Below, piece by piece: positions 25,405-32,979 of a stretch of DNA of 64,000 nucleotides. Under the pieces are notes generated by a model. The model saw only the letters and a list, made by a program, of their open reading frames with translations. It was not told where the DNA came from and made no database searches. The stretch lies in assembly GCF_035605935.1 (NCBI RefSeq), contig NZ_DATNGK010000216.1:1-64000 (forward strand), given 5' to 3'. Each line of letters starts with the position of its first letter. Within the stretch, counting starts at the first letter, position 1. Source of the stretch: Actinocrinis sp035605935 (GTDB taxonomy: Bacteria; Actinomycetota; Actinomycetes; Streptomycetales; Catenulisporaceae). The translations under genes were made by a program, and so were the position numbers.

Positions 25405-26630
25405 CCTTCCTGGTGCTCAACCGCCGGCGGATTCTCGACCGGCTCCCGAAGTGGTTCCCCGACGCCGCCGAGCAACTCGTCGTCGTCACGGCGCCGGGTC
25501 CGGTACCCGCCGCCGGCGAACAGCTGCGCGAGAAGTTCCGGCACCTGGAAATCGCGCGGGACTACGAGTCCGCGGCCACCGAAGACCGCATCGAAGAACT
25601 CTGCCGCAGGCATCGGGTGACCGCGATCCTGCACACCGCTGAGATCGACATCCTGCGCGCGGCCCGGATCGGCGCGAAGCTCGGCCTGCCGGGGCAGAGC
25701 GTGGCCAGCGCCACGGCGTACCGCGACAAGGACGTGATGAAGCAGCACGCCGCGGACGCGGGCCTGCAGGTGGCTGCGATGCGGCGCGTAGAATCCGTCG
25801 CAGACCTCGATGAATTCGCGGCCCGGCACGGCTTCCCCGTCGTCCTGAAGCGGATCGACGGCGCGGCCGCCGCGGGGATGGGTGTGGCTGCGGGCCCGGC
25901 ACAGTTGCGCGATCTGACCGCCTCGTGGAACGGTGGCCACCCGCCACGCCCGATGTTGGCCGAGTCGTGGATCGACGGAGATCTCTACCACGTCGACGGG
26001 GTCATGCACGACGGCCGCGTGCTGTTCGACTGGCCGTCGCGGTATCTGTACACGAATTGGCGCTCTCGCGCCGAGTCGCTAAGCCTCCTGACCGGCATGC
26101 TCTCTGCCGGCGATCCGCTGACGCCGCGACTGCGCGACGCCGCGCGCAGGGTGGTGGCGGCGTTGCCGCAGTCGGCCGTGCCGCTGCCGTTTCACGCGGA
26201 GTTCTTCCACACACCCGCCGACGAGGTCGTGCTGTGCGAGATCGCCTGCCGGGCCGGTGGCGCGCTGATCGTCGACGCCTTCGAGCACGGCTTCGGGATC
26301 AACCTGTATGAGGCGGGGCTCAAGGGCCAAGCGGGAAGGTTCGGCGAGATCAGCTGGCGTGCCGCGCCCGACCGGTACGGCAACGGCTGGTTCATGCGAC
26401 GCCGGGGCCGGCTGCTGGCGATCCCGGAAAGCTGCCCGCTGCCCGCGGCTTGCCACTACCGGCCGCTCGCCGTCCCGGGCGCCGGCTATGCGGAGCCGTC
26501 CTCGATCGGGGACGTGGTCGGCGAGATCGTCTTCCGGCTCGACGGCCCGGACGTGGCGGCCGAACTGGCGGCGGTCGACCGGTGGTGGGAGTCGGGCGTG
26601 CGATGGGAGAGTTCTGATGCTCTCGTCTGA
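25401..26630 (+). CDS. ATP-grasp carboxylate-amine ligase
   Basis: 409 residues, ATGA overlap with the dehydrogenase-like gene. Clear ATP-grasp layout: preATP region with AILHTAEIDILRAARIGAKL, then ATAYRDKDVMKQHAADAG, the ATP-binding Lys in FPVVLKRIDGAAAAG, ESWIDGDLYHVDG, and the metal-binding EIACRAGG. This is the clearer of the two ATP-grasp proteins. In nikkomycin and related pathways an ATP-grasp enzyme joins the amino acid to the nucleoside; two of them suggest two amide bonds, for example a dipeptidyl substituent. Confidence 0.87.
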   Translation: MTFLVLNRRRILDRLPKWFPDAAEQLVVVTAPGPVPAAGEQLREKFRHLEIARDYESAATEDRIEELCRRHRVTAILHTAEIDILRAARIGAKLGLPGQSVASATAYRDKDVMKQHAADAGLQVAAMRRVESVADLDEFAARHGFPVVLKRIDGAAAAGMGVAAGPAQLRDLTASWNGGHPPRPMLAESWIDGDLYHVDGVMHDGRVLFDWPSRYLYTNWRSRAESLSLLTGMLSAGDPLTPRLRDAARRVVAALPQSAVPLPFHAEFFHTPADEVVLCEIACRAGGALIVDAFEHGFGINLYEAGLKGQAGRFGEISWRAAPDRYGNGWFMRRRGRLLAIPESCPLPAACHYRPLAVPGAGYAEPSSIGDVVGEIVFRLDGPDVAAELAAVDRWWESGVRWESSDALV

Positions 26631-27387
26631 CACCCGCTTCGTGCCGATGCAAGAGGTCTTCAACTTTCGCGACCTGGGCGGTTATCGAGGCATCGGCGGC
26701 AGGCACGTTCGGTGCGGCGTTCTGTACCGCGCCGATTCGCTCGCCCGGCTCGACGGCGCGGACCTGCGGACGTTTGTGAGTTTGGGGTTTCGCACCGTGC
26801 TTGACTTGCGTGACTCCGAAACGGTGCGCAAGCACGGCCGTGTCCCCGCGTTCGCCGGCCAGCTGTATGTCAACGTGCAGCCGCGGAACTTGCGCTATGG
26901 GTGGGAGGAGTACCGCGACGGCATGGATCTTGCGCGCTTCATCGCCGATCGCTATCTGGACATGGCCGTGGAAGGCGCGACTCACTTCGCGCGGGCACTG
27001 GAAACCCTGGCCGATGCACAGCGGCTGCCCGCGGTCTTTCACTGCCAGGTGGGCCGGGACCGGACCGGCGTGCTGGCCGCGCTCGTGCTCGCGCTGCTCG
27101 GCGTCGGCCACGACGAAATCGCCGCGGACTACGCGATGAGCGCCGAGGCGGAACTGCGGTTCGCCGCCTGGCAGCGGGCCCGGGATCCGCACGCGGTACC
27201 CGATCCGGCGCATCTGGTGGCTACTCCGGAGCAGGCCATGCGGCTGTTCCTTGCCGACCTGGACAGCCGATACGGCGGCGCCGCCGGGTACGCGCACGCC
27301 GCCGGATTGAGCGCCGGCGCCGTCGAAGGCCTGCGCCGCGGCCTGCTTCAGCCTTCTGATTGCCCGGGGAGAACCCATGCTCGCTGA
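26617..27387 (+). CDS. Second tyrosine-phosphatase-like phosphatase
   Basis: 256 residues from ATG 26617, overlapping the ATP-grasp gene by 14 bp. Same family as the phosphatase at 19540: NFRDLGGYRG, TVLDLRDSETV and P-loop C143-QVGRD-R149-T. Two such enzymes in one operon match a pathway with two phosphates to remove, one original 5'-phosphate and one added by the cluster kinase. It could instead act on a different intermediate late in the pathway, since it lies near the ligases and thioesterase. Confidence 0.85.
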   Translation: MLSSDTRFVPMQEVFNFRDLGGYRGIGGRHVRCGVLYRADSLARLDGADLRTFVSLGFRTVLDLRDSETVRKHGRVPAFAGQLYVNVQPRNLRYGWEEYRDGMDLARFIADRYLDMAVEGATHFARALETLADAQRLPAVFHCQVGRDRTGVLAALVLALLGVGHDEIAADYAMSAEAELRFAAWQRARDPHAVPDPAHLVATPEQAMRLFLADLDSRYGGAAGYAHAAGLSAGAVEGLRRGLLQPSDCPGRTHAR

Positions 27388-28189
27388 CCGGACCGCGTCC
27401 GCCGCGGTCTCGCTCTGGCCGGCCGCCCGCCCGGCGGCTCGCAGAACCCTGGCATGCATCGGCTTCAGCGGAGGCGGCACCACCGTGTTCCGGCCATGGG
27501 CGTCGCATATCGCAGCGGACACCCAGCTCGCGCTGTACTGCTACCCGGGCCGCGACATCCGCTCCGGGGAAGCGCTGACGCACGACTGGGACGCGCTGCT
27601 GGCCGACGCGACCGGAGCGATCGCAGGGCTCGCCGACCGCCCGTACACCCTATTCGGCCACAGCCTCGGGGCCTGGGTGGCCTTCGAGGTCGCCGCGGCC
27701 CTGGAACGACGGGGGCTGCGCCCGCCGGCGCGGCTCGTGGTCTCGGCGATGGGCACGCCTGCGCGGTACCGCGAGCTGCTTCGCAGGCCGCCGACCGCCG
27801 ACGACTGCGACGAACAGCTGCTCTCCTGGCTGCTGGCCGCAGGCCAGGTGCCCGAGGAAGTCGCCGCGGAACCGGAACTCGTGGAGATGGCGATGGCGTT
27901 CCTGCGCGCGGACCTGACCGCCGCCGCCGGATACCGCTACGTCTCGGGCACCGTGACCAGCGCACCGATCACAGTCCTATTCGGCCGGGACGACCCGGAC
28001 CTCGGCCAGGCGGCCGCGGCCGCCTGGCGCCCGCTGACCACGAGCGGTGACCTGCGGATCCTCGAACTGCCCGGCGGCCACTTCTACACCGGCGAGACCT
28101 GGTCCGCGCTGCCGGCCCTGCTCGCCGGCCGCCACCCTGTCACGACCCGCCCCGCGGAAGGGACCACGCCATGCTGCTGCTCGGAGTGA
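27377..28189 (+). CDS. Type II thioesterase
   Basis: 270 residues, alpha/beta hydrolase of the stand-alone NRPS/PKS editing type: LACIGFSGGGTTVFRPWA at the start, nucleophile Ser96 in FGHSLGAW, Asp in LFGRDDPDL and His in LPGGHFYTG. It would free mis-loaded carrier protein or release the modified aminoacyl group from the single-module NRPS, which has no thioesterase domain. It overlaps both neighbours by 11-19 bp. Confidence 0.88.
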   Translation: MLADRTASAAVSLWPAARPAARRTLACIGFSGGGTTVFRPWASHIAADTQLALYCYPGRDIRSGEALTHDWDALLADATGAIAGLADRPYTLFGHSLGAWVAFEVAAALERRGLRPPARLVVSAMGTPARYRELLRRPPTADDCDEQLLSWLLAAGQVPEEVAAEPELVEMAMAFLRADLTAAAGYRYVSGTVTSAPITVLFGRDDPDLGQAAAAAWRPLTTSGDLRILELPGGHFYTGETWSALPALLAGRHPVTTRPAEGTTPCCCSE

Positions 28190-29880
28190 AGGCCACGCAT
28201 GACGGCGGCGTCGCCGTGATCGACGGCGATCGGCTGCTGTTCAGCCTGGAAATGGAGAAGATCGGCAACGGGTCGCGCTATAGCGAACTCGGCGACCTGG
28301 ACCTGGTGCGCGGCCTGCTCGCCGACGAGGAAATCGATCTGGCCGACATCGACCGGGTGGCGGTCGACGGCTGGGGCTACGGCGATCTGCCGACGGCGTG
28401 GAAAGGCGAGCGGCTGAGCCTGCCGGTGGCTCCGTACCGCGAGGCCCGGCTCGGCGACGACAGCCTGACGCCGCACACGTTCGGCGGCCTGCGGCTCGGT
28501 GGGGACACGGCGTTCGACTACCAGAGCTTCCACCACACGACCGGCCACATCATGTCCGCGTACTGCGCCAGCCCGTTCGCCGGAGCCGGGCAGGAGTCGT
28601 TCGTCGTAGTGTGGGACGGCGGCGTGCTGCCGCGCGCCTACTACATCCGGCCGCAGCAGCCGTATATCGAGAATCTGGGTCCTGTCTTCGGCCTTCTCGG
28701 CAATGTGTACGCGGTTTTCGCCATGCACATGGAGCCATTCACGATGGACGACCCGTTCATGATCGAGGCGCCGGGCGGGCCCGCCGAGCGCAGCGCGTAC
28801 AACGCGCGCCGCCTGGCAGTGCCGGGCAAGGTGATGGCTTACACGGCGCTGGGCCAGGCCCGGCCCGACCTGGCAGGGATCATGGACCGGATCTACGCCG
28901 GCCGCCCAAACGACGTCATGGACCGGCCGCGCCCGTTCGTCAAGGAGTTCGTCACCCGCATCCTCGACGAGAGCGCGGCGCTCAAACCCACCTCGGCCGA
29001 CATGCTCGCCACGCTCCAGCAGTGGATCGGCGAACGCCTCGTCGAGAGCCTGCGGCGGCTGCGGGAGCAACACCCTGGCCGCGCCGGCAACCTGTGCTTC
29101 GCCGGCGGCTGCGCGCTGAACATCAAATGGAACTCGGCGATCCGGCGCAGCGGCGTGTTCGAGCACGTCTTCGTCCCGCCGTTTCCCAACGACTCGGGCT
29201 CGGCCATCGGCGCGGCCTGCGCCGCCATGGTGACGGCGACCGGCCGCACCGCGCTGGAGTGGTCCAGCTACGCGGGTCCGTCGCTGCGCCGCAGCAACGA
29301 GGGCGAGGGCTACATCAGCCGCCGGTGCACCATCCCCGAACTGGCCGACCTGCTCTATCGGTTCGACGAGCCGATCGTCGTCCTGCACGGCCGCGCCGAA
29401 CTCGGACCCCGCGCCCTCGGGAACCGCAGCATCCTGGCGCCGGCCACCGACGCGGCGATGAAGGGCATTCTGAACACGATCAAGCGCCGCGAGGACTATC
29501 GACCGGTCTCTCCCATCTGCCTCGAACAGCGCGCGCCGGAGATCTTCGATCCCGGCACGCCCGACCCCTACATGCTCTTCGACCACCAGACTCGGCCCGA
29601 CTGGCTCGATCGCATCCCGGCCGTAGTCCACCTCGACGGCTCGGCCCGACTGCAGACGGTCAACGCCCGGCAGAACCCGGTCATCAGCGAACTGCTGACT
29701 GCTTACGAGAAGCTCAGCGGCGTGCCGGTCCTGTGCAACACGAGCGCGAACTATGACGGCCGCGGCTTCTTCCCGGACGTCGAGTCAGCGCTCGAATGGG
29801 GCCGCACGCGGTACGTCTGGAGCGAAGGGACGCTCTGGCAGCGCGGCGAGCCGTCGATCGAGGATCCCGATACCGAGTAG
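28171..29880 (+). CDS. O-carbamoyltransferase (NodU/CmcH/TobZ/PolO family)
   Basis: 569 residues. The N-terminal domain starts LLLGVKATHDGGVAVIDG, with HHTTGHIMSAYCASPF; the C-terminal domain has LCFAGGCALNIKWN, LHGRAELGPRALGNRSILA and LCNTSANYDGRGF. These enzymes use carbamoyl phosphate and ATP to carbamoylate a hydroxyl. PolO carbamoylates the polyoxin amino acid, and malayamycin and ezomycins carry carbamoyl/ureido groups. Last gene of the right operon, followed at once by a strong hairpin. Confidence 0.92.
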   Translation: MLLLGVKATHDGGVAVIDGDRLLFSLEMEKIGNGSRYSELGDLDLVRGLLADEEIDLADIDRVAVDGWGYGDLPTAWKGERLSLPVAPYREARLGDDSLTPHTFGGLRLGGDTAFDYQSFHHTTGHIMSAYCASPFAGAGQESFVVVWDGGVLPRAYYIRPQQPYIENLGPVFGLLGNVYAVFAMHMEPFTMDDPFMIEAPGGPAERSAYNARRLAVPGKVMAYTALGQARPDLAGIMDRIYAGRPNDVMDRPRPFVKEFVTRILDESAALKPTSADMLATLQQWIGERLVESLRRLREQHPGRAGNLCFAGGCALNIKWNSAIRRSGVFEHVFVPPFPNDSGSAIGAACAAMVTATGRTALEWSSYAGPSLRRSNEGEGYISRRCTIPELADLLYRFDEPIVVLHGRAELGPRALGNRSILAPATDAAMKGILNTIKRREDYRPVSPICLEQRAPEIFDPGTPDPYMLFDHQTRPDWLDRIPAVVHLDGSARLQTVNARQNPVISELLTAYEKLSGVPVLCNTSANYDGRGFFPDVESALEWGRTRYVWSEGTLWQRGEPSIEDPDTE

Positions 29881-29884
29881 GTAC

Positions 29885-29938
29885 GCGGGTTGTGGCGAGG
29901 CGGCCCGGCAGGCACCGGGCCCCCTCGCCACAACCCGC
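29885..29938. terminator. Strong bidirectional hairpin ending the right operon
   Basis: A 16-bp perfect stem starting GCGGGTTGTGG and closing with CCACAACCCGC encloses a second short GCCCGG/CCGGGC hairpin. It sits 4 bp after the carbamoyltransferase stop and 8 bp before the stop of the opposing regulator gene, so it can serve both. There is no U-tract, as usual in actinomycetes. Confidence 0.85.
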
Positions 29939-29946
29939 TCAGTTAT

Positions 29947-30996
29947 TCAGGTGTCTGATTGCCTGATCTCGTCCGCGAACTGAGTCCACGCGCGTGCGCA
30001 CTCGCGGGCGATGCGCTCCACCGAGCCGCGGGAGTGCACCGGGATGTGGTCTGACGCGCCCCGCCACTGTCCCATGGTCACGATGCGCGCCTCGAGCCAG
30101 CGCACCAGCGCGCGCCCTGAATCCGAGTACCGTACCGACGGATCACGCCGCAGGCTGTCCATCGCCTTGCCGATGTCTACTTCCGCCGCGCTGTGCGGCG
30201 GGCCGTCACTTGTGGCGGGCGCGGCGGCCACGCCGTCGCGCTGAACGGGTGCCGGGTCCTCGCCCGCCATTAGCTTCAACCGGACGTCCCTGGCGGTTCC
30301 TACCGAGATGCCCGCCGCGCGGGCGATCTCCCGCAGCGACGCCTCGGGCTGGGCAGCGATGATCCGGCTGGCCGTCAATCGCCCCTCGGTGGCGTTCAGC
30401 GGCCGTACTCTCCCGTCGCGGCCGACGCGGATACGCCCGTCAGCGCCGTTCGTCACCTGCCGCCGCAAGCCCGCCACGGTTCGGGTGGCCAGGCCCGTCG
30501 CGCCGGCGATCGAGCGGTCGGAAAGGCTCGGCTGAGCCCGCAGGATGCGTGTGGCCGCGGCGTGCCGATCCGCCGTGGTCAGTGGCAGACCGTGCACCAC
30601 GTTCGCGCGCACGCCCAGGCGGAAGGCGTCATGGACGCCGCCGTAGAACAGCCGCGCTCGGATCTCGGTCTGGCCCTTGCCGCGGGCCGCGGCGAGCCGG
30701 TGCATCCCGTCGATGACGCGCATCGTCTGCGCGTGGACCAGGATCGGCGGCAGTTGTTCCTCCACGGCGGCGATGGTGCGGATGTGATCATGGTCGACGC
30801 CCGCGCTGCGCGGCGAATCGGCGTCCACCAGGTCCGTGATGCGCAGCAGGACGATCTCGCCGTGCACGGCCAGCCGCGCGTCATCGGGATCGCCGTCGAA
30901 TGCGTGGTCTGATTCGGAACCGGCAGCGGATTCGGAGCAGGGATCGGAGTCGGAATCGGGATCGGGGTATTGGTTCAGCACTGATGAGATCGTCAT
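29947..30996 (-). CDS. StrR/NovG-type ParB-fold pathway activator
   Basis: 349 residues. Residues ~45-140 are the ParB N-terminal-like domain of StrR proteins: LLRITDLVDADSPR, DHIRTIAAVEEQLPPILVH and MRVIDGMHRLAAA. Two helix-turn-helix-like segments follow (LSDRSIAGATGLATRTVAGL and ASLREIARAAGISVGTARDV). The C-terminus has WRGASDHIP and ARECARAWTQFADEI. StrR and NovG activate streptomycin and novobiocin genes; this is the likely activator of both cluster operons through the site at 15699. The N-terminal ~40 residues are an Asp/Ser repeat tail of unknown use. Confidence 0.88.
   Translation of the reverse strand: MTISSVLNQYPDPDSDSDPCSESAAGSESDHAFDGDPDDARLAVHGEIVLLRITDLVDADSPRSAGVDHDHIRTIAAVEEQLPPILVHAQTMRVIDGMHRLAAARGKGQTEIRARLFYGGVHDAFRLGVRANVVHGLPLTTADRHAAATRILRAQPSLSDRSIAGATGLATRTVAGLRRQVTNGADGRIRVGRDGRVRPLNATEGRLTASRIIAAQPEASLREIARAAGISVGTARDVRLKLMAGEDPAPVQRDGVAAAPATSDGPPHSAAEVDIGKAMDSLRRDPSVRYSDSGRALVRWLEARIVTMGQWRGASDHIPVHSRGSVERIARECARAWTQFADEIRQSDT
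30911..30968 (-). repeat. Hexanucleotide-rich repeat coding an Asp/Ser tail
   Basis: Within the first ~30 codons of the StrR-type gene, six-base units such as cggagt/cggaat/cgggat (plus-strand reading) recur imperfectly and encode a Pro/Asp/Ser/Glu tail. It is a third simple repeat near the 5' end of a cluster gene. Confidence 0.6.
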
Positions 30997-31072
30997 CGGC
31001 CCCGTGCCTCCGGAGGATCAAGAGTCCGCCGGCCGTTTCGCCGGCGCTGGATCACGCGGACACCGAGCGCGC

Positions 31073-31390
31073 CTAGTTCCCGGGTCCGAATCGCTCGGAC
31101 AAGCCGCCCAAGGCGCCGTTCACGACGTCGAACCCGAATCCGGCCAGCAGCGGCGAGGACTGGATCGCGCGCCGGAACAGCGCCGAGGCGGCGGCGGCCG
31201 GCGGTGCGCCCGACGGCGCGAGGAAGAGCGCGAACCGCAGCCGGCCGTCATGCTCGCCGGGCGCCGCCCGTACGTGTTCGAGCCCGTCGTCGGGCCGGGC
31301 ATAGGCCCAGAGCACCCCGACGACGGCCTCAGGGTTCGGATAGCGCACGCTTCCGGCGGGCGGAAGGAGCGACACGAGAACCATGTCCAC
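31073..31390 (-). CDS. Hypothetical 105-residue protein
   Basis: I do not recognise this family. The start is GTG 31390 (ATG 31384 is also in frame). It begins with a hydrophobic stretch VLVSLLPPAG, is rich in Ala/Gly/Pro and ends in a FGFDVVNGALGGL helix-like segment. It shows no signal peptide or metal motif. It sits 76 bp upstream of the StrR-type gene on the same strand and just downstream of a small secreted peptide gene, so the three may form a regulatory operon. Confidence 0.55.
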   Translation of the reverse strand: MDMVLVSLLPPAGSVRYPNPEAVVGVLWAYARPDDGLEHVRAAPGEHDGRLRFALFLAPSGAPPAAAASALFRRAIQSSPLLAGFGFDVVNGALGGLSERFGPGN

Positions 31391-31408
31391 TCGGCGTCCC
31401 TCTAGAAG

Positions 31409-31567
31409 TTAGGAGTGAGGCCAACAGGCGACGCAGCCCGGATCGCTGGCGGCGACCGGGCTGGCCTTCGCGGCGGCGCTGGCGGACGAGGCGGCCGCCG
31501 GGCCGGCGCACATGGCGCCGACCGCTAGCAGAGCCGCGATGATTCGGATTTTGACGCTTTTCGACAT
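31409..31567 (-). CDS. Small secreted peptide, 52 residues
   Basis: Found by reading the minus strand. MSKSVKIRI is followed by a hydrophobic core (IIAALLAVGAMCAG), an Ala-rich cleavage region and a short mature part ending SDPGCVACWPHS. The basic N-terminus and hydrophobic core make a Sec signal peptide; cleavage after one of the Ala-Ser pairs would leave a peptide of roughly 20-30 residues with two close Cys. It is divergent from a TrmB/LuxR-type regulator, an arrangement that suggests a signalling peptide. Too short for many gene callers. Confidence 0.6.
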   Translation of the reverse strand: MSKSVKIRIIAALLAVGAMCAGPAAASSASAAAKASPVAASDPGCVACWPHS

Positions 31568-31901
31568 GACCGTCCTTCGGAACAGAACAGACGCTGTTTC
31601 CCTCGTGGCAACTCAGCTGGCGAATACTCAGCTGAGGCGAGCATCTGCGGAGCCTTCGGGCTGCCGGTCCGAGACTTCCATCGGGCGCCGCGCGAGTGAA
31701 GGGCCCAGCGGCGGCACCAAGGTGCACGACACCTTGCTGCCACGGGTTGTACGGATCCCACAGGTCACAGGAGTGAACCGGTCCACCGAAGATCACAAGA
31801 TGGCGCGCCTGCTCTTTACGTCCGGGTGATTGCCATGTCACGATGGCCGCACAGGACCGAGCATTCGTGCGATCATGAGCCCTGTAACGGGGAGAACCGC
31901 A
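31568..31901. promoter_or_regulatory. Divergent intergenic region, peptide gene / TrmB-LuxR regulator
   Basis: 334 bp between divergent starts. It holds the inverted repeat AACAG-ACG-CTGTT at 31586-31598, close to the peptide gene start, and GGGGAGA before GTG 31902. The rest shows no ORF with convincing composition and no further motif I can support. Confidence 0.5.
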
Positions 31902-32912
31902 GTGGGCGAAGATGCCGTGCTGAGTAGCTTTGGAATCGACGTCGAGATCGAATCGGTGTACCGCAAGCTGCTCGAGGAACCGCACGCCACCGTGGCCGTC
32001 CTCGCCGAGCGGCTCGGCCGCACGGAGCCGCAGATCCGTCAAGCGCTTGACGTGCTGGCGGACCTGGCGCTGCTGCGCCCGTCGCTCACCACCACCGGCC
32101 GGATGATCCCGGTCAGTCCCGCGGTGGGCCTCGAGACGATGCTGCGCCGCCAGGAGGAGTACCTGGCGATGCGGCGGCGGGCGCTAGAGGCCGGGCGGGC
32201 CGCGGCCAGGGCGGTTCGCGGCACCGCGCGCGCCGCCGGCGGGACCGCGGACGACACCGACGCCGATCCCGACCTCGAACGCGTCCTCGGTGCGGACGCC
32301 GTCCAGACCCGGCTTGAGGAGATCGTCTCCTCGGCCGAGTCCGAGGTGCTTTCCCTGGTTCCGGGGCGCGCCATACCGCAAGGGGCGCTGGCCGCCGCGA
32401 GCGTGACCGACGACCTGCTGATGCACCGCGGCGTGAAGTGCAAGATCCTGTATCAGGACTCTGTTCGCACCGACCCGGCCACGGTGGCGTACGGCAGGTG
32501 GCTGGCGGAGCGTGGCAGCGAGATCCGCACCGCGGCCGTGCTGCCGATGCGGCTGCTGGTGATCGACCGCCGGGTAGCGCTGGTGCCGCTCAATCCGGAC
32601 AATCCCCGCGAAGGCGCGCTGAGCACGACCGCGCCGGGGATGGTCGGGCAGCTCACCACACTCTTCGAGCTGGTCTGGGCTGAGGCGCGTCCACTGGAAA
32701 CGCGGTCCGCAGACTCCGACGAGGCACTGTCCCCCGGGGAACGGGAACTGCTGCGGATGCTGGCGACCGGCTTCACCGACGAGGCCTCCGCCAATCGGCT
32801 CGGGGTTTCGCTGCGCACGGTGCGCCGGATGATGGCCGATCTGATGGCGCGACTCGGTGCCACGAGCCGGTTCGAGGCAGGACTGAAGGCGGCCAAACGC
32901 GGCTGGCTGTGA
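31902..32912 (+). CDS. TrmB-like/LuxR-type transcriptional regulator
   Basis: About 336 residues from GTG 31902 (GGGGAGA six bases upstream; ATG 31875 is an in-frame alternative). The N-terminal part is a TrmB-like winged helix (VYRKLLEEPHATVAVLAERL, ALDVLADLALLRP), the middle is a phospholipase-D-like sensor region, and the C-terminus is a LuxR-type HTH (LSPGERELLRMLATGFTDEA, LGVSLRTVRRMMADLMARLG). This architecture is common in actinomycetes as pathway or peptide-responsive regulators. It may regulate the divergent secreted-peptide gene and the neighbouring cluster. Confidence 0.83.
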   Translation: MGEDAVLSSFGIDVEIESVYRKLLEEPHATVAVLAERLGRTEPQIRQALDVLADLALLRPSLTTTGRMIPVSPAVGLETMLRRQEEYLAMRRRALEAGRAAARAVRGTARAAGGTADDTDADPDLERVLGADAVQTRLEEIVSSAESEVLSLVPGRAIPQGALAAASVTDDLLMHRGVKCKILYQDSVRTDPATVAYGRWLAERGSEIRTAAVLPMRLLVIDRRVALVPLNPDNPREGALSTTAPGMVGQLTTLFELVWAEARPLETRSADSDEALSPGERELLRMLATGFTDEASANRLGVSLRTVRRMMADLMARLGATSRFEAGLKAAKRGWL

Positions 32913-32979
32913 CGCCGCGGGGTTGATGCAATGCTGTGGCAGCCGTCCGCGGGTCGGTCCGGCGGCATACGCTGAAGTC

